Positions 41,201-50,618 of a stretch of DNA of 64,000 nucleotides are shown one piece after another. Position numbers and translations under genes: made by a program. Origin of the DNA: Icerya purchasi (taxonomy: Eukaryota; Arthropoda; Insecta; Hemiptera; Monophlebidae); contig CM077115.1 in the NCBI GenBank assembly GCA_039619475.1, forward strand, positions 551,140,826 to 551,204,825, read 5' to 3'. The stretch's first letter is position 1; every line of letters starts with the position of its first letter. The notes under the pieces were generated by a model. It was not told the origin of the DNA and did not search any database. It was given only the letters and a program-made list of their open reading frames with translations.

Positions 41201-41966
41201 GTTGGCTATCCTTCGCTCTATTATTTTCATTTCCTCGAATCAATTTTCCTCTAAGTTTTTAATTATTTCTGACTCTTTGAGCGCCCTTCAGGCCATATCC
41301 TCTCCCCTTCCTGATCATTCGTGTGACTTTGTTATCCTCCGTATACGTTCACTCATTCACAATCTTTCCTATCTCCATTCAGTCAATATTGATCTGCTGT
41401 GGGTACCTGGCCACTCGGGCATATTTGGCAATGAAGCGGCTGATTCCTTGGCTCGGGCTGCTGCTGCTTCCTCTCGTCTTTTTTTTAAAAAAATTCCATC
41501 CGTTAACCTGCTATCAGTTTGTAAAAGCTTTCATATCCGATTTTGGTCGGATACCTATGTTTCTTCTTTTTCCAACAGTTGTTCCTTTTACCTGTCAGTC
41601 CAGCCTACTCTTCCTTCATATTCATGGTTTCTTTTACATCCCTCCCTTCGTCGTTCTGAAGTTGTTTCCATTGTTCATATGCGCTTTGGCCATTCTTTGC
41701 TGCCTTCTTCCAGATTTCGTTTCTCCTTGATTTCTTCTCCACACTGTCCTCTCCATCCGGATGATGCAATTATTTGCGACGCCGATCATGTGTTCTTCCA
41801 GTGTTCATCCCTCTCGGTGGAGCGTTCTGCCTTATATTCTTATTTGCTTAAGCTTGGACTTCCTACCCCTTATTGTGCATCCTATATCCTGTCCTTTCCT
41901 TCCCCACTAATTATTCCTGCTATTTGTTCCTTTTTAGTTAAAATTTCTGATCGAATCAAAATATAA
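38235..41966 (+). CDS. LINE ORF2: APE endonuclease, reverse transcriptase, RNase H
   Basis: 1243 codons run from ATG 38235; the frame opens at 38163 but the endonuclease starts at 'MMAALNILQWNCRSLRANK'. Endonuclease: 'LLSETWL', 'IGGDWNAHSPLWG', 'GSFGSDHVPIL'. RT: 'SLRPISLASCIRKLFEGM', 'FIDVSSAFD', 'GLPQGSSLSPTLFNIY', catalytic 'FADD'. RNase H: 'TIYTDGSRGPGGVGASF', 'FRAELLAIL', 'IISDSLSALQ', 'WVPGHSGIFGNEAADSLA', all acidic residues kept. C-terminal knuckle: 'CPLHPDDAIICDADHVFF'. It is a close relative of the ORF at 23341-27273. It is fully open and so potentially still functional. Confidence 0.93.
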   Translation: MMAALNILQWNCRSLRANKNSLEGLLDLHNVNVALLSETWLRSDINFNIRGFRVVRCDRDDGYGGSAILIRNDIPFCSYDISLNLPSCPNLPNIVHISIQPPSVRPISIVSIYVPPRFDLRLFPFSSFFNSIPHPFIIGGDWNAHSPLWGCASYNTNGSILENAILSDNLVLLNDLSPTYYRNASISSSLDLTFSSSSIGLNYNWKTLMGSFGSDHVPILITPVSFPPPSDSNYTNSSGWNLSKTSWPLFRSLVDSSLPLLQPDHDPVPLYNSFLYSLTSALSLSSPSRHTSSSVHRSKASSLWWNKECDTAFNISRETFRTFRCNPTTENFLAHKRANARARFILKSTKSSWKNFCAKFSRTTPLSQIWKMARAFKFPSSSRPSTFSIPDDSLFPFIDSVAPAYVPSVDELYSSFPENSPPHFLTSAFNFNELKSVLSKSSSPTPGLDGIPYLALKNLSEQSLSFLLSLFNSFLSKGITPSSWNSFIVITIPKKNSSLRPISLASCIRKLFEGMLNKRLVWWLEHNNIFPINMFGFRPGIGPSDCVSLFVSHIYKSFIQKHFTLASFIDVSSAFDNVHLPTLRDKMTAINIPIKFSSLIINLMSNRSIHFSSPSLNAPRKVFRGLPQGSSLSPTLFNIYTISIASLPLNSYSLFFADDILLFSSSEDVLAAYEALSSSLIVLEHSLSLINLSISPSKSSYTIFTLRPYNPALVNLSLNNVSLSRVNCFCYLGVFLDSRLSFSEHIKYLSASTIKRLNLLKALSPIKWGGDPYILISLYKSIIRSKFDYCSFIYGSASKTRLSKLDVIQNSCLRLCLGALKSSPTTAILAESNSSPLSIRRSYLGYRFLVKRLPLASSTLVQSYLSIYNSWRFTPSKTPILAFISHRLGSFWPYIISFNNLPYFSFDFADICHPPKVFILPSFAKNLPQAVIKQVFYSTINSLFPSHVTIYTDGSRGPGGVGASFILPDFNLSESFRLPYFCSIFRAELLAILRSIIFISSNQFSSKFLIISDSLSALQAISSPLPDHSCDFVILRIRSLIHNLSYLHSVNIDLLWVPGHSGIFGNEAADSLARAAAASSRLFFKKIPSVNLLSVCKSFHIRFWSDTYVSSFSNSCSFYLSVQPTLPSYSWFLLHPSLRRSEVVSIVHMRFGHSLLPSSRFRFSLISSPHCPLHPDDAIICDADHVFFQCSSLSVERSALYSYLLKLGLPTPYCASYILSFPSPLIIPAICSFLVKISDRIKI

Positions 41967-42046
41967 CCGACTTCTTTCCTTACCTTTAGTTTCTGGGTAA
42001 AGGTCCTTGGTTGACGAGCCCCAAAAAAAAAAAAAAAAAAAAAAAA

Positions 42047-42645
42047 CTAAGGCATTTTACCAGAAGATTTTAAGGTCATAAATTTCATACCAATACCAAA
42101 GAAAAACGGCTCGCAGGTGTGCTCAGAGTATAGAACAATAGCTTTGATGAGCCATGCGCTGAAACTGATATTGGCGATAATAAACTCAAGGATAGAACGG
42201 AAATTGGACGAAAACTTAAGTGAAACCCACAATATGGCTTCGTAGCCAAAAAAGGAACAAGGGATGCAATTGCCTTACTAAAAGTGGTCATAGAAAGAAC
42301 TTTGAATGCAAGCAGAGAAGTTATTATGTGCTTTATGGATTACGAGAAAGCGTTCGACCGCGTTAATCATGACAAAATGATCGATATACTGAAGAATCAC
42401 AATATAGATGATAAGGATCTATGTATAATACAATAAATGTAATTAGTATCAGTACGCAAATATAAAGATTGGCAATAGTTATTCCAAAAATAAATGTGAA
42501 ATAAAGAGAGGTGTTAGACAGGAATGCTCTTTGTCACCGAGATTGTTTAACATACTCGTATATGCAGAAGAAATTATAAAAGAAACCGGAATTGAAAAAA
42601 TGTAAATAAAAATAAACGGCCGCAGAATCCATTTATCAGATTTTT
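42047..42645 (+). pseudogene. RTE-like retrotransposon, reverse transcriptase part
   Basis: Frames resume with 'LPEDFKVINFIPIPKKNGSQ', then 'CSEYRTIALMSHALKL', 'CFMDYEKAFDRVNHDKM' and 'GVRQECSLSPRLFNI'. These are the RT motifs of RTE/BovB-type elements. The copy fades at 'HLSDF' near 42645, before the catalytic aspartates. It joins logically to 37132, with LINE-3 between. Confidence 0.82.
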
Positions 42646-42912
42646 AATAACACATTAAATGAATAATTTCTTTTTTTTAAATATGTATTTAAGGCCCAGT
42701 TTATACACTAGTGTCTATCCCCTGAAACTCCTCATAGATGTTATCAGTACTTTGCTTCGTATTTGTTTACATTTTGCACTTGGCGAAAAAGGTTTAACAC
42801 AATTATAACTGACTGAGTGAATTATTTGAATAGGTAGAATTTTTAAATTACTCTTCAAATAAATAAATAAAGGAAAATTGTTATAAGTATTTTTCTGTCG
42901 TAAAACGCACGC
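42646..42912. other. AT-rich spacer
   Basis: No coding or repeat recognised. Confidence 0.4.
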
Positions 42913-43129
42913 ACTATATTATAAATGTAATCAATTTTAAAATGACAATTAACATTCGGTTACTGATGTTATACTATTCATATTACACGAACGACATATG
43001 ACATTCCCAATTCACAAAAATATGTAACATTACCTAGTTATATCTATTTAATCAACTTATTGTTTATGTTTATTATGTATTAAGTAAACTCCCGTGATCA
43101 TAAAGCTTAGTCTCTCGAAACGCGTCGGG

Positions 43130-43778
43130 CAGGCCCGGATTAAATGTATGATAGACCCGGAGCTACGGATATATTACGGGCCCTATTCAGAAGTGACAAA
43201 ATTATCAGTTTTATAGAATAACTAAATTTTCTTTAATTTAATTTAATTGTATTATTTTGAATTTACGAATTAACATATAATTATTAATGTAAACAAAACT
43301 AAATATTATTTTCGATGCCAAAAAAAAATAATATATATATATATATATATAATTTTAAACAATGAATTTTTCAGCAAATTTTAACCAAAGATTTGCATAA
43401 AAGGATAGTGTGTGTGTGTGTGTGTGTTGCGCGTGTACAGACGCACACACATTCATACTGAACATTTCCTAATAACGTAGATTCATACCTTAAAACAAAT
43501 ATCTGGTACGTTTTTACGGAACTTGAAATTTTACTATTACCAAGTTTCCTTGTCTAGGAGGAAATAAAAATGGATACAAAATTATTAACAAATAAATGTA
43601 TTAAAAAGTGCACTTGCTTCTGTAAAGTTAATTCTATTTATTTGAAAAAAAGTTGATGTATACGACAAATGATAGATTAATTTTTTATTACATGTGGGAA
43701 ATGGGTGTCTCTTGCGGACCCCTTTATAAGGCGGGACCCGGGGCTGCAGCTCCCCACATCCCCCTAAATCCAGGCCTG
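43130..43778. mobile_element. hAT-type non-autonomous element with 8-bp TSD
   Basis: A 649-bp element starts CAGGCCCGGATTAAA and ends CTAAATCCAGGCCTG. GCGTCGGG is duplicated at 43122-43129 and 43779-43786. CAG start and 8-bp duplication fit hAT. It contains a TA tract (43330-43352), a TG microsatellite (43408-43427) and no ORF. Confidence 0.9.
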
Positions 43779-43844
43779 GCGTCGGGTATATAATAAAATT
43801 AAATAATTGTTTTATCGGTGTGTTTTATTTACTTAATACATTAT

Positions 43845-44060
43845 ATAGATTTTAAAAAGCATTAAAAATAAACCACTAATACATATAAAAAACAATAAAT
43901 ATAATAAAACAGTACGACCGGTTTCGTCAATTATTTAACATATTCATGGACTATGTGGAATAATTAATGAAACCGGTCGGACTGTTTTATTATATTTATT
44001 GATTTTTATACAAATATATTAATCGTTAATTTTTAATGTTTTTTAAAATCTACATGTTAT
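43845..44060. repeat. Near-perfect hairpin, inner part of the foldback
   Basis: Arms of about 90 bp meet around 'cgaccggtttcgtc' on the left and 'gaaaccggtcgg' on the right. Such a stem would be stable as RNA or cruciform DNA. Confidence 0.8.
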
Positions 44061-44466
44061 ATATTTTTGTGAATTGTGAATGTCATGTGTCGTTCGTGTA
44101 ATATAAAAAATATAACATTAGTAACTGAGTGTTAACGGTCATTTTAAAATTGTTTACATTTCTAATATAAAAGAAAGTTGTTTCAACTTGTTTTAATCAT
44201 ATTGAAAAAACAATAAATATGAAAAGGGTAACACTAAAAGTAACTCAAAAAAATAGAAATTTTGTTATGTACACCACTACAGAATATTTAAAGGGTAATG
44301 AATTATATCTAAATTATAAATGAAATTAAAATTAACTTATAACACAAATCGTAATAGTATATGAAAATTTGGGAAAATGTGGTACACATTTTTATGAGAT
44401 CATCTTTTCAAACGTATCGTTTTTTTCATCGCACCGCGGTTTACAAACTTTTCTCAAACTTCGTTT

Positions 44467-45060
44467 TTATTTCGTTTTAGTTGAAACGAATCTCAGTTGA
44501 TGAGATATATTCTTCTGGGGATTGACTACTTTATTAGTTGGCATTTTTGGAATTTTAATGTCGACAGGAACTTCGCGTAATTCATTCGTTTTTGCGCATT
44601 TCTTCAAAGCATTCATTATTTTTTCACGCTCCTCAGCAGTCGTAGTAGAATTTAACAGGCCATTGAAGAATTCTTGTAGTTCTTCTCTAGATGGTGTCGG
44701 CGCTTTGTTTTTGGATAACTGCTCTCTCAAACGTTCCATTTCTGACAAAGACGAATTATTAGTAGGAAGGGTAAGTTCAGCTTCATCACTATTTTCTTCT
44801 TGTAATCCACCGTCACCAACATGAACAGAATTGGCTGGAGCATTTTCAGACGAAATTTACATATCAAATGTGTATGTTTGCACATATTGAATTTAATGGA
44901 AGAATCCAAGCATGAACAAACATACCGATGAATGCATATGTGATAACTTGGGCAACTTACAGTCACACAGCATTATGAAATCCTTAACGCAGTAAACTTT
45001 ATTCTTCTGGGAAGTAATCATAAAGTTTTTTTCGACTATATTACTTGTAACCTGCATTTT
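44467..45060 (-). pseudogene. SWIM zinc-finger protein remnant
   Basis: On the minus strand three consecutive frames look coding. 45060 to about 44978 reads 'NIVEKNFMITSQKNKVYCVK'. About 44978-44855 reads 'CPSYHICIHRYVCSCLDSS' followed by 'CKHTHLICKF', giving CxC...CxH, the SWIM finger typical of MULE-derived and related insect proteins. About 44855-44467 reads 'MERLREQLSKNKAPTPSRE' and ends 'QLRFVSTKTK'. Each junction is a frameshift and a stop precedes the finger, so the gene is broken unless introns are hidden. SWIM domains bind DNA or protein. The helical C-terminal part looks like a coiled coil. No other exon is recognised upstream. Confidence 0.6.
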
Positions 45061-45135
45061 ACTCGCGTCAGCTGTAGCTGTACGATGCCGTTTTTTTGAA
45101 TCCGTTATTTTTTAAGTGAGCTTACCCTTTTCCAG

Positions 45136-45333
45136 CATTATAAATTTGTCGAAAAATCTGTCTTGTTACAATCTTTAAAGGAAATTAATAACAAAACCAC
45201 ATTTCAGCGTGCTGGTAAAATAACGGCTAGTTTTTATTGGCAATATTTAGAAGAATTATTTATCGGAATTTTCGCTTTAAAAGATTTTGATGTTGTTAAG
45301 AAAAATATTTCTTGCGATACACCATTTTCTTAA
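45136..45333 (+). CDS. Conserved terminal-exon-like segment (repeat K related, copy C)
   Basis: Acceptor-like 'acccttttccag' (AG at 45134-45135) is followed by 65 codons and TAA: 'HYKFVEKSVLLQSLKEINNK', then 'TTFQRAGKITASFYWQYLEE', ending 'SCDTPFS'. Two other copies (17021-17178 and 58084-58255) keep the frame and stop with a few amino-acid differences (S/G, T/S, T/I, V/A). Copy B also has an acceptor ('ttttttcag' ending at 58083). The family is unknown. It may be the last exon of a host gene or of a transposon protein. Confidence 0.4.
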   Translation, partial: HYKFVEKSVLLQSLKEINNKTTFQRAGKITASFYWQYLEELFIGIFALKDFDVVKKNISCDTPFS

Positions 45334-45469
45334 TTTCTAAATTAATAATTTATAAACAGTTAGGCTTTATGTGTTATTTTGCAACAAAATTGCATTAACT
45401 TCAGGTAGATTATCTTTGGGCAATTCGGGCTCTATAATTACGTCACTGTGATTCTCCGCAGCTCAAGGA

Positions 45470-45500
45470 CAAGTCCACGGGGGGGGGTTAAACCCCCCAT
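45470..45500. repeat. MITE-end-like palindrome
   Basis: 'ccacgggggggggttaaacc' followed by 'ccccat' forms a G/C-run palindrome of the type found at ends of small insect DNA elements. No partner end is identified. Confidence 0.25.
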
Positions 45501-46989
45501 GAGAACTGAAATAGTTATTATAAATACACAAAAATCTGAAAAAAATCACAAATTTAAAATAAATAATGAAGATTTATTTTAGAGTGTTCTTACCTATTTT
45601 TAAAAGAAAAAAGAAAAAATATGCTCCATATTTTTAGGTACTTCCAGTGGTGGCTCGTTCATGTGTTCACATTCGCACGTGAACACCCAGGATTCAACTT
45701 TAAAAAAGTATAATCCAATGTTTTTATTTATGTTTATTATTTACATATCGTTATTAGTAAAATTAATGTGAAAAATAAATTGATTTTTCATTTTTAAAAA
45801 GTAACTAAATTTTGTCCAGAATTCTCTTAGTGTGAAGGCTACTTGTAGCACGTGCGATCGAAAACCATGTAAGTATAATGTAGTAGAGTGTCAGAAAGAT
45901 AAAAATGATGTTGTGTTAGTTGCATATGTTATATCGGCTTGATGGAGCACACTCGAATTGTGAACCAAACGATAGGCGTTGTTTTTGCAAGATAATAGTT
46001 TGTAGGTGGGCAGTAGTTTAATGAAGTGAATTTGATTATAAACAGAATTAATCGATAAATTTTCATAAAACGATTATATGTTTACATTTTTTTACTACTT
46101 ATACCTATATTTGAATTATGAGGGAAATAAAGTTTGATTGGAGTATATTTATATGTTAATTTTTACTTTTATTTTATAAGAAAAGTGTATTACTGCATCT
46201 ATATTATATCGGTTGCGTTATTGCGTTGCGTACATATACGAGTTAGTACAATTTTGTACATTTAAAAACAGTTGTGTTTAAAATTACTGTGGTTCTATTT
46301 GTCAACATTATAATTTCCAAATATTGAAATACAGTAAAAATTGGTTATAATGGCATACCAATTAGCATTTAGCTTTGAAAGATTTATGCAGATGAATTTA
46401 ACAAAAACATCATCCTCGATCTTTTTCAATGAAGAAATGAAATTTATATAAACAGAACAGATACACCGTTATTTTTTGTTCTGCTTATTTTGTTAGTGTG
46501 ACATGTAAAACGCTTATTATAAATATAACATTGAGGAAAACCTGTGGCAAGACTATTGTAAAAAATATTAGAAAAAGACTACTATACTCATTTTGTTATA
46601 ATAAAGAGTCGAAAAATTACGAATTTTTTCAAAAGTAAGAAAATATCAAACCATTTTCATTTTGGTACAGTTTCTTTTCTCTTACTCTTGCTTTATACTG
46701 ATTTAAGTTTTTTTATTATCATACTTTTACGTACAAAAAAAGTGTAGTGTTTGTATTTTTGACTGAGAAATATGTGTAGTTATAATTATAAATAAACGAT
46801 TGCTTATTCAGCGTAATTTATGTTATAAAATATTTCATGTCAGTTTTTCGTTAGTAGTAAATTTTGGACAATAAAAAATTATAATGCTTTGTTTGATATG
46901 GGATATAACGATCAGATTATTCACCTCCTTGAATGTTTTTATAACTTCTTCTTCTTCTTCTTCTTTTTGATTTGTAACCGTGCCGTATC

Positions 46990-47876
46990 CTGCTACTTAC
47001 GGAAGGAAAGGTATTATATTAGATTAAAGGTAGGATGTTTGTATTATTGAGGAAAGGGAGGAGTTTAGTTTCGGCGGAGGAGGTGCGCCGCAGTATGTTA
47101 GGAAGATTATTAGGAAGGTCAGCGAGTTGGCGTTGGAAAGTATAAGTTGTGCAGGAAGTTAGGATGTGGGCGATGGTAAGGGGAATATTACATGCAGGAC
47201 AGTTCGGCCGTTCTTCTTTTGCAAACAGGAACTGATGCGTAAACGCGGCAGAGGACTACTTCATTCCGCCTGGACGTCGACATTACCGGATCTGTAACGC
47301 TGGAGTCGTAGTGAGGAAGAATAGCGAATCGTTCCGTTGCTTTTGTCTTTAGCTTACTCCGAATATGAATCAGGATATCTTTACTCGGCGTTGATATGAG
47401 TGGAATTGGTGTTATGTTACATGATTCTGCTGCCGCTGTGTCAGCCTCGTCATTAGCTCCAAGATTTCTGTGCCCTGGTATCCATGCGAGTACAATTTGA
47501 CCCGAATAAGTAAGCGCTTTTTCCGATATAGTTTTCGCGAAGGGATGTTGATGTTCGTGTCTGTTCTGTATACATCTGATGGAACTAAGGGAATCTGTGC
47601 AAATTAGTATATCATGGTTTAACTACGATTTTGCAGCATCAATTGCGCAAGAAATTGCATATAGCTCTGTCGACAGCACGGAGAACGTTGATGGAAGTGG
47701 ACATCGAATTGTCCCATGTTTATAAACGACGGCACAACCACAGGAATTTCCTTTTTTTGCTCCATCCGTGTATAGTATTTCATGACCATTATATGTACAT
47801 ATTTAGAAGATTCTGGAACGAGTCCTGAATAGTGAATTGTGTTGATGAGTGAAGATTTAGGAGAGATGTGTCGCAT
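46990..47876 (-). pseudogene. LINE-4 RNase H and C-terminal part
   Basis: Alternating frames show 'LYTDGAKKGNSCGCAVVYK', 'LICTDSLSSIRC' and 'LAWIPGHRNLGANDEADTAA', the RNase H motifs with their acidic residues. They are separated from the RT frame and from each other by shifts near 47800 and 47640. An Arg-rich C-terminal stretch follows to about 47200. Confidence 0.75.
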
Positions 47877-49903
47877 ATTATGGGAATGGATGTCGAAGGG
47901 GGAGTAGATAGTTGGCTAGTTTTGCAGAGAGGAGGCAGGTTAATGTCAAGGTTTTGGAAGATATTTGTAATCTTGTTGTGAAAGAATAAATTTGAATAAG
48001 GAATAGATTGGTAGTTGTGATAAAACATTGTAGAGTCAGGCAGATCAGGAGTTGTGAGTGAGTGAATGTGGAATTTAAGAAGGATGTAAGAATAATGAAG
48101 ATCAGCGGGAAGCTCTCCAGAGTCGTAAAGAAAATGGTTTATTGGTGTTGATCTCAATGTACCAAGTGCAAGGCGTAAGGCTGTATGGCGGACTGAGTTT
48201 AATCGATTCAAAGTTGTTGGTGTAGCAGACGCGTAAGCAGGAAAACCGTAGTCACATTTTGATTTTATCAAGGCTCTGTATATTCTGAGAAGAGAAATTT
48301 TGTCCGCACCATAGGTAGTATGTGACAACTTTTTCATCAGATTTAGCCTTTTCGTGCAAGCAGCTCTGAGATAATTTATATGATCCATCCATGACAGCCT
48401 TCTGTCGAAAATCAGGCCAAGGTATATAATCCGAGGAGTAGTTTCTATGGCCTCTGAACCTAAAGTAATAGCCATTTGCTGCCGACAATGATGAATTCTA
48501 CAGAAGTGCACCGCTTTAGTTTTAGTAGGTGAGAAGGAAAGACCACTGTTTGTGGACCATTCAGTAAGCTTCTGTGTAGCTTCCTGGAGCATAGTCTCGC
48601 CAAGTTTATGATCATGACAACGGACGAAAATCACCAGGTCATCTGCAAATAGTACACTTCGGATCATTGGATTTATCTCTGCCATCATCGAATTTACAGT
48701 AATAATGAAGAGCGTCGGGCTTAAGACTGAACCCTGTGGTACACCATTTTTTAATTCAAGAGATTTTGAGCTGACGTCGCCAAGAGTCACCTGGAACCGA
48801 CGTTGATCCAAAAATCCCCTAATGAATGCTAATAGTCGACCATCGATATTCCATTGGTGTAACTTTTCGAGTATCTTGTGATGTAAAACCGTGTCAAAAG
48901 CCTTGGTGAAGTCGAAGAAGATGGCGAGCAGGTGTTGGTGGCTGGAGAAGGATTCTAAAATGTTTCTCTGTAGGTAACAAAGAAGATCAGTTGTAGATCG
49001 GTGAGAGCGAAATCCACACTGTTTGTTTGATAGTAGTTTTCTATTATTCAATATCCATTGAAGACGACGGTTGACTATTTTTTCCACGACCTTGCCAAGC
49101 ACAGACGTAAGAGCAATGGGTCTGCAACTGTCCAGTTCCATTGGATTTTTGTTTTCTTTTAGAATCGGTATGACCTCTGCCAAGCGCCAGGAAGTGGGAA
49201 AAGAACCGGATATCCAGATCTGATTAAATATATTCAACAGATGAGAGTTAATACTTTGTGGGGCGTATTTGAGCATATTGGCATGAAACTTACCATATCC
49301 CGCTGCAGAGGGATTTATCGTGCGAATGACTAACTTAAGTTCTTCAAGCGTTAGTAATTTATTGAACTCTTGATGTAAGCCGGCCTCTATTGTTGCGGCC
49401 AAAGAAGAAGGAGATTTCGGGGAAGCACGATTTGAAGCTAACGAAAAGTGATTAGCGAAGGCTGTTGCAATGTTTTCCGGTTCACTGATTTTTATGTTAT
49501 CAGCGATAATAATGGATGGTAAATGGTGAGTGTTGTTTTGCTCCATCGAGTTGATCTTGTTCCATACGATTGAGGGTGGTGTATTAAATGTAATCGTGAA
49601 TGTAAATTTCTGCCAGGAATCTTTTTTTGCTTGTTTTAGTATAAATCTAGCTTTGGCATGAAGTTTACGGTATGTGATATGGTGTTCCTGAGTGGGTTGT
49701 GCTTTTAGTTTCTTAAGGGCCTTTCGTCTATTCTTGATAGCGGCTGAGCAGCTTTCTGTCCACCATGGCACGCATTTACGCCCTAACTGGCTTCGAGAGC
49801 TCGTGAGTAGTGCACTGATTTGCAAATTCAACCAGCTGGATGGTAAAGGTTTGTATATTAGATGCCTACTCTGCTGGATCGACATTAGTGCAGAGGTGTG
49901 CAT
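47789..49903 (-). pseudogene. LINE-4 reverse transcriptase
   Basis: 704 open codons: 'WRLAEVIPILKENKNPMELD', 'FFDFTKAFDTVLHHKILEKL', 'GVPQGSVLSPTLF', catalytic 'FADD' ('SVLFADDLVIFV') and the thumb. It is cut off from the endonuclease upstream and from RNase H downstream by frameshifts, so the polyprotein is broken although the RT domain itself is whole. Confidence 0.85.
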
Positions 49904-49985
49904 ATTTATCCCAATTTGTTTTCCTGGTAGTTTCGGTCGAATCTGCTTTTGTTTATTGGTCTTAGGTGTTTTATTAAACCTGTTA

Positions 49986-50615
49986 TTATGATTGGTAGAT
50001 GATCACTTCCAGCTCTAAATCAGTGTGGTAATAAACATGTGTAGAGTTAGCTAATGATGGTGATACAAGTACTAAATCCAGTGTGGACCATATTTTGTAG
50101 CTGAAATTATAATGTGTGGGTTCGGTATTCAGTAGGATAAGATTAAATTCATCAATGATTTCTTCTAGTAGTTTACCTCTTGCATTAGCATATCTTCCGC
50201 CCCACAGTGGACTGTGGTCATTGAAGTCACCAACTAGAAGTATAGGCGTAGGTAGTTTTTTAATAAGTTGACTGTAATTCAATCTGATCTATATTTTCAG
50301 TGAGGTATATACAGCAGATAGTAACTTCATATCTAAGATGAGCACGGATGACAAAAATTTGCAAATTAGTTTGCAAATGAGGCTATTGAAAGATAGTGTT
50401 GTTTTTAATTGCCATAATAACACCGCCGTGAGCGACTCTGTTATTAATTGGGGTGTTATATAATAAGGAATAAGAAGGTAGAGAAACTTTCTGTGAACTT
50501 CTTGAAGACATATTATGGACGGATTGTAAGATTGCAGTAGTAGTTGGAGATCTTGGTGGTGTGTGTAGTAACCGTTGCAATTCCAAGAAATAATATCGGA
50601 TTGCTGAATCATCAT
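49986..50615 (-). pseudogene. LINE-4 endonuclease in two frames
   Basis: 50289-50615 carries 'DIISWNCNGYYTHHQDLQLL' and 'SIICLQEVHRK'. 49986-50282 carries 'PILLVGDFNDHSPLWGGRYA' and 'LDLVLVSPSL'. A frameshift near 50285 separates them, and the 'SDH' motif follows after another near 49990. Confidence 0.8.
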
Positions 50616-50618
50616 AGC

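Larger units (their letters stand above)
37133..42046 (+). mobile_element. LINE-3 of this window: non-LTR retrotransposon inserted in the RTE-like element
   Basis: RTE coding stops at 37132 and resumes at 42047, so everything between was inserted. The element holds the end of an ORF1, a spacer with an internal A-run (37525-37554), an intact ORF2 and a terminal poly-A (42024-42045). The left flank ends 'acgact' and the right starts 'actaagg', so at most a short duplication ACT is visible. Confidence 0.85.
42913..44172. repeat. Large interrupted foldback repeat
   Basis: The left outer arm (42913-43035) is the reverse complement of 44062-44172 (shared block 'attacacgaacgaca' and its complement). 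The inner arms 43845-43940 and 43968-44060 pair around a 27-bp loop. The left side carries about 210 bp that the right lacks, and inside that a hAT MITE (43130-43778). This is a foldback or two-ended DNA element with no ORF. Confidence 0.7.
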
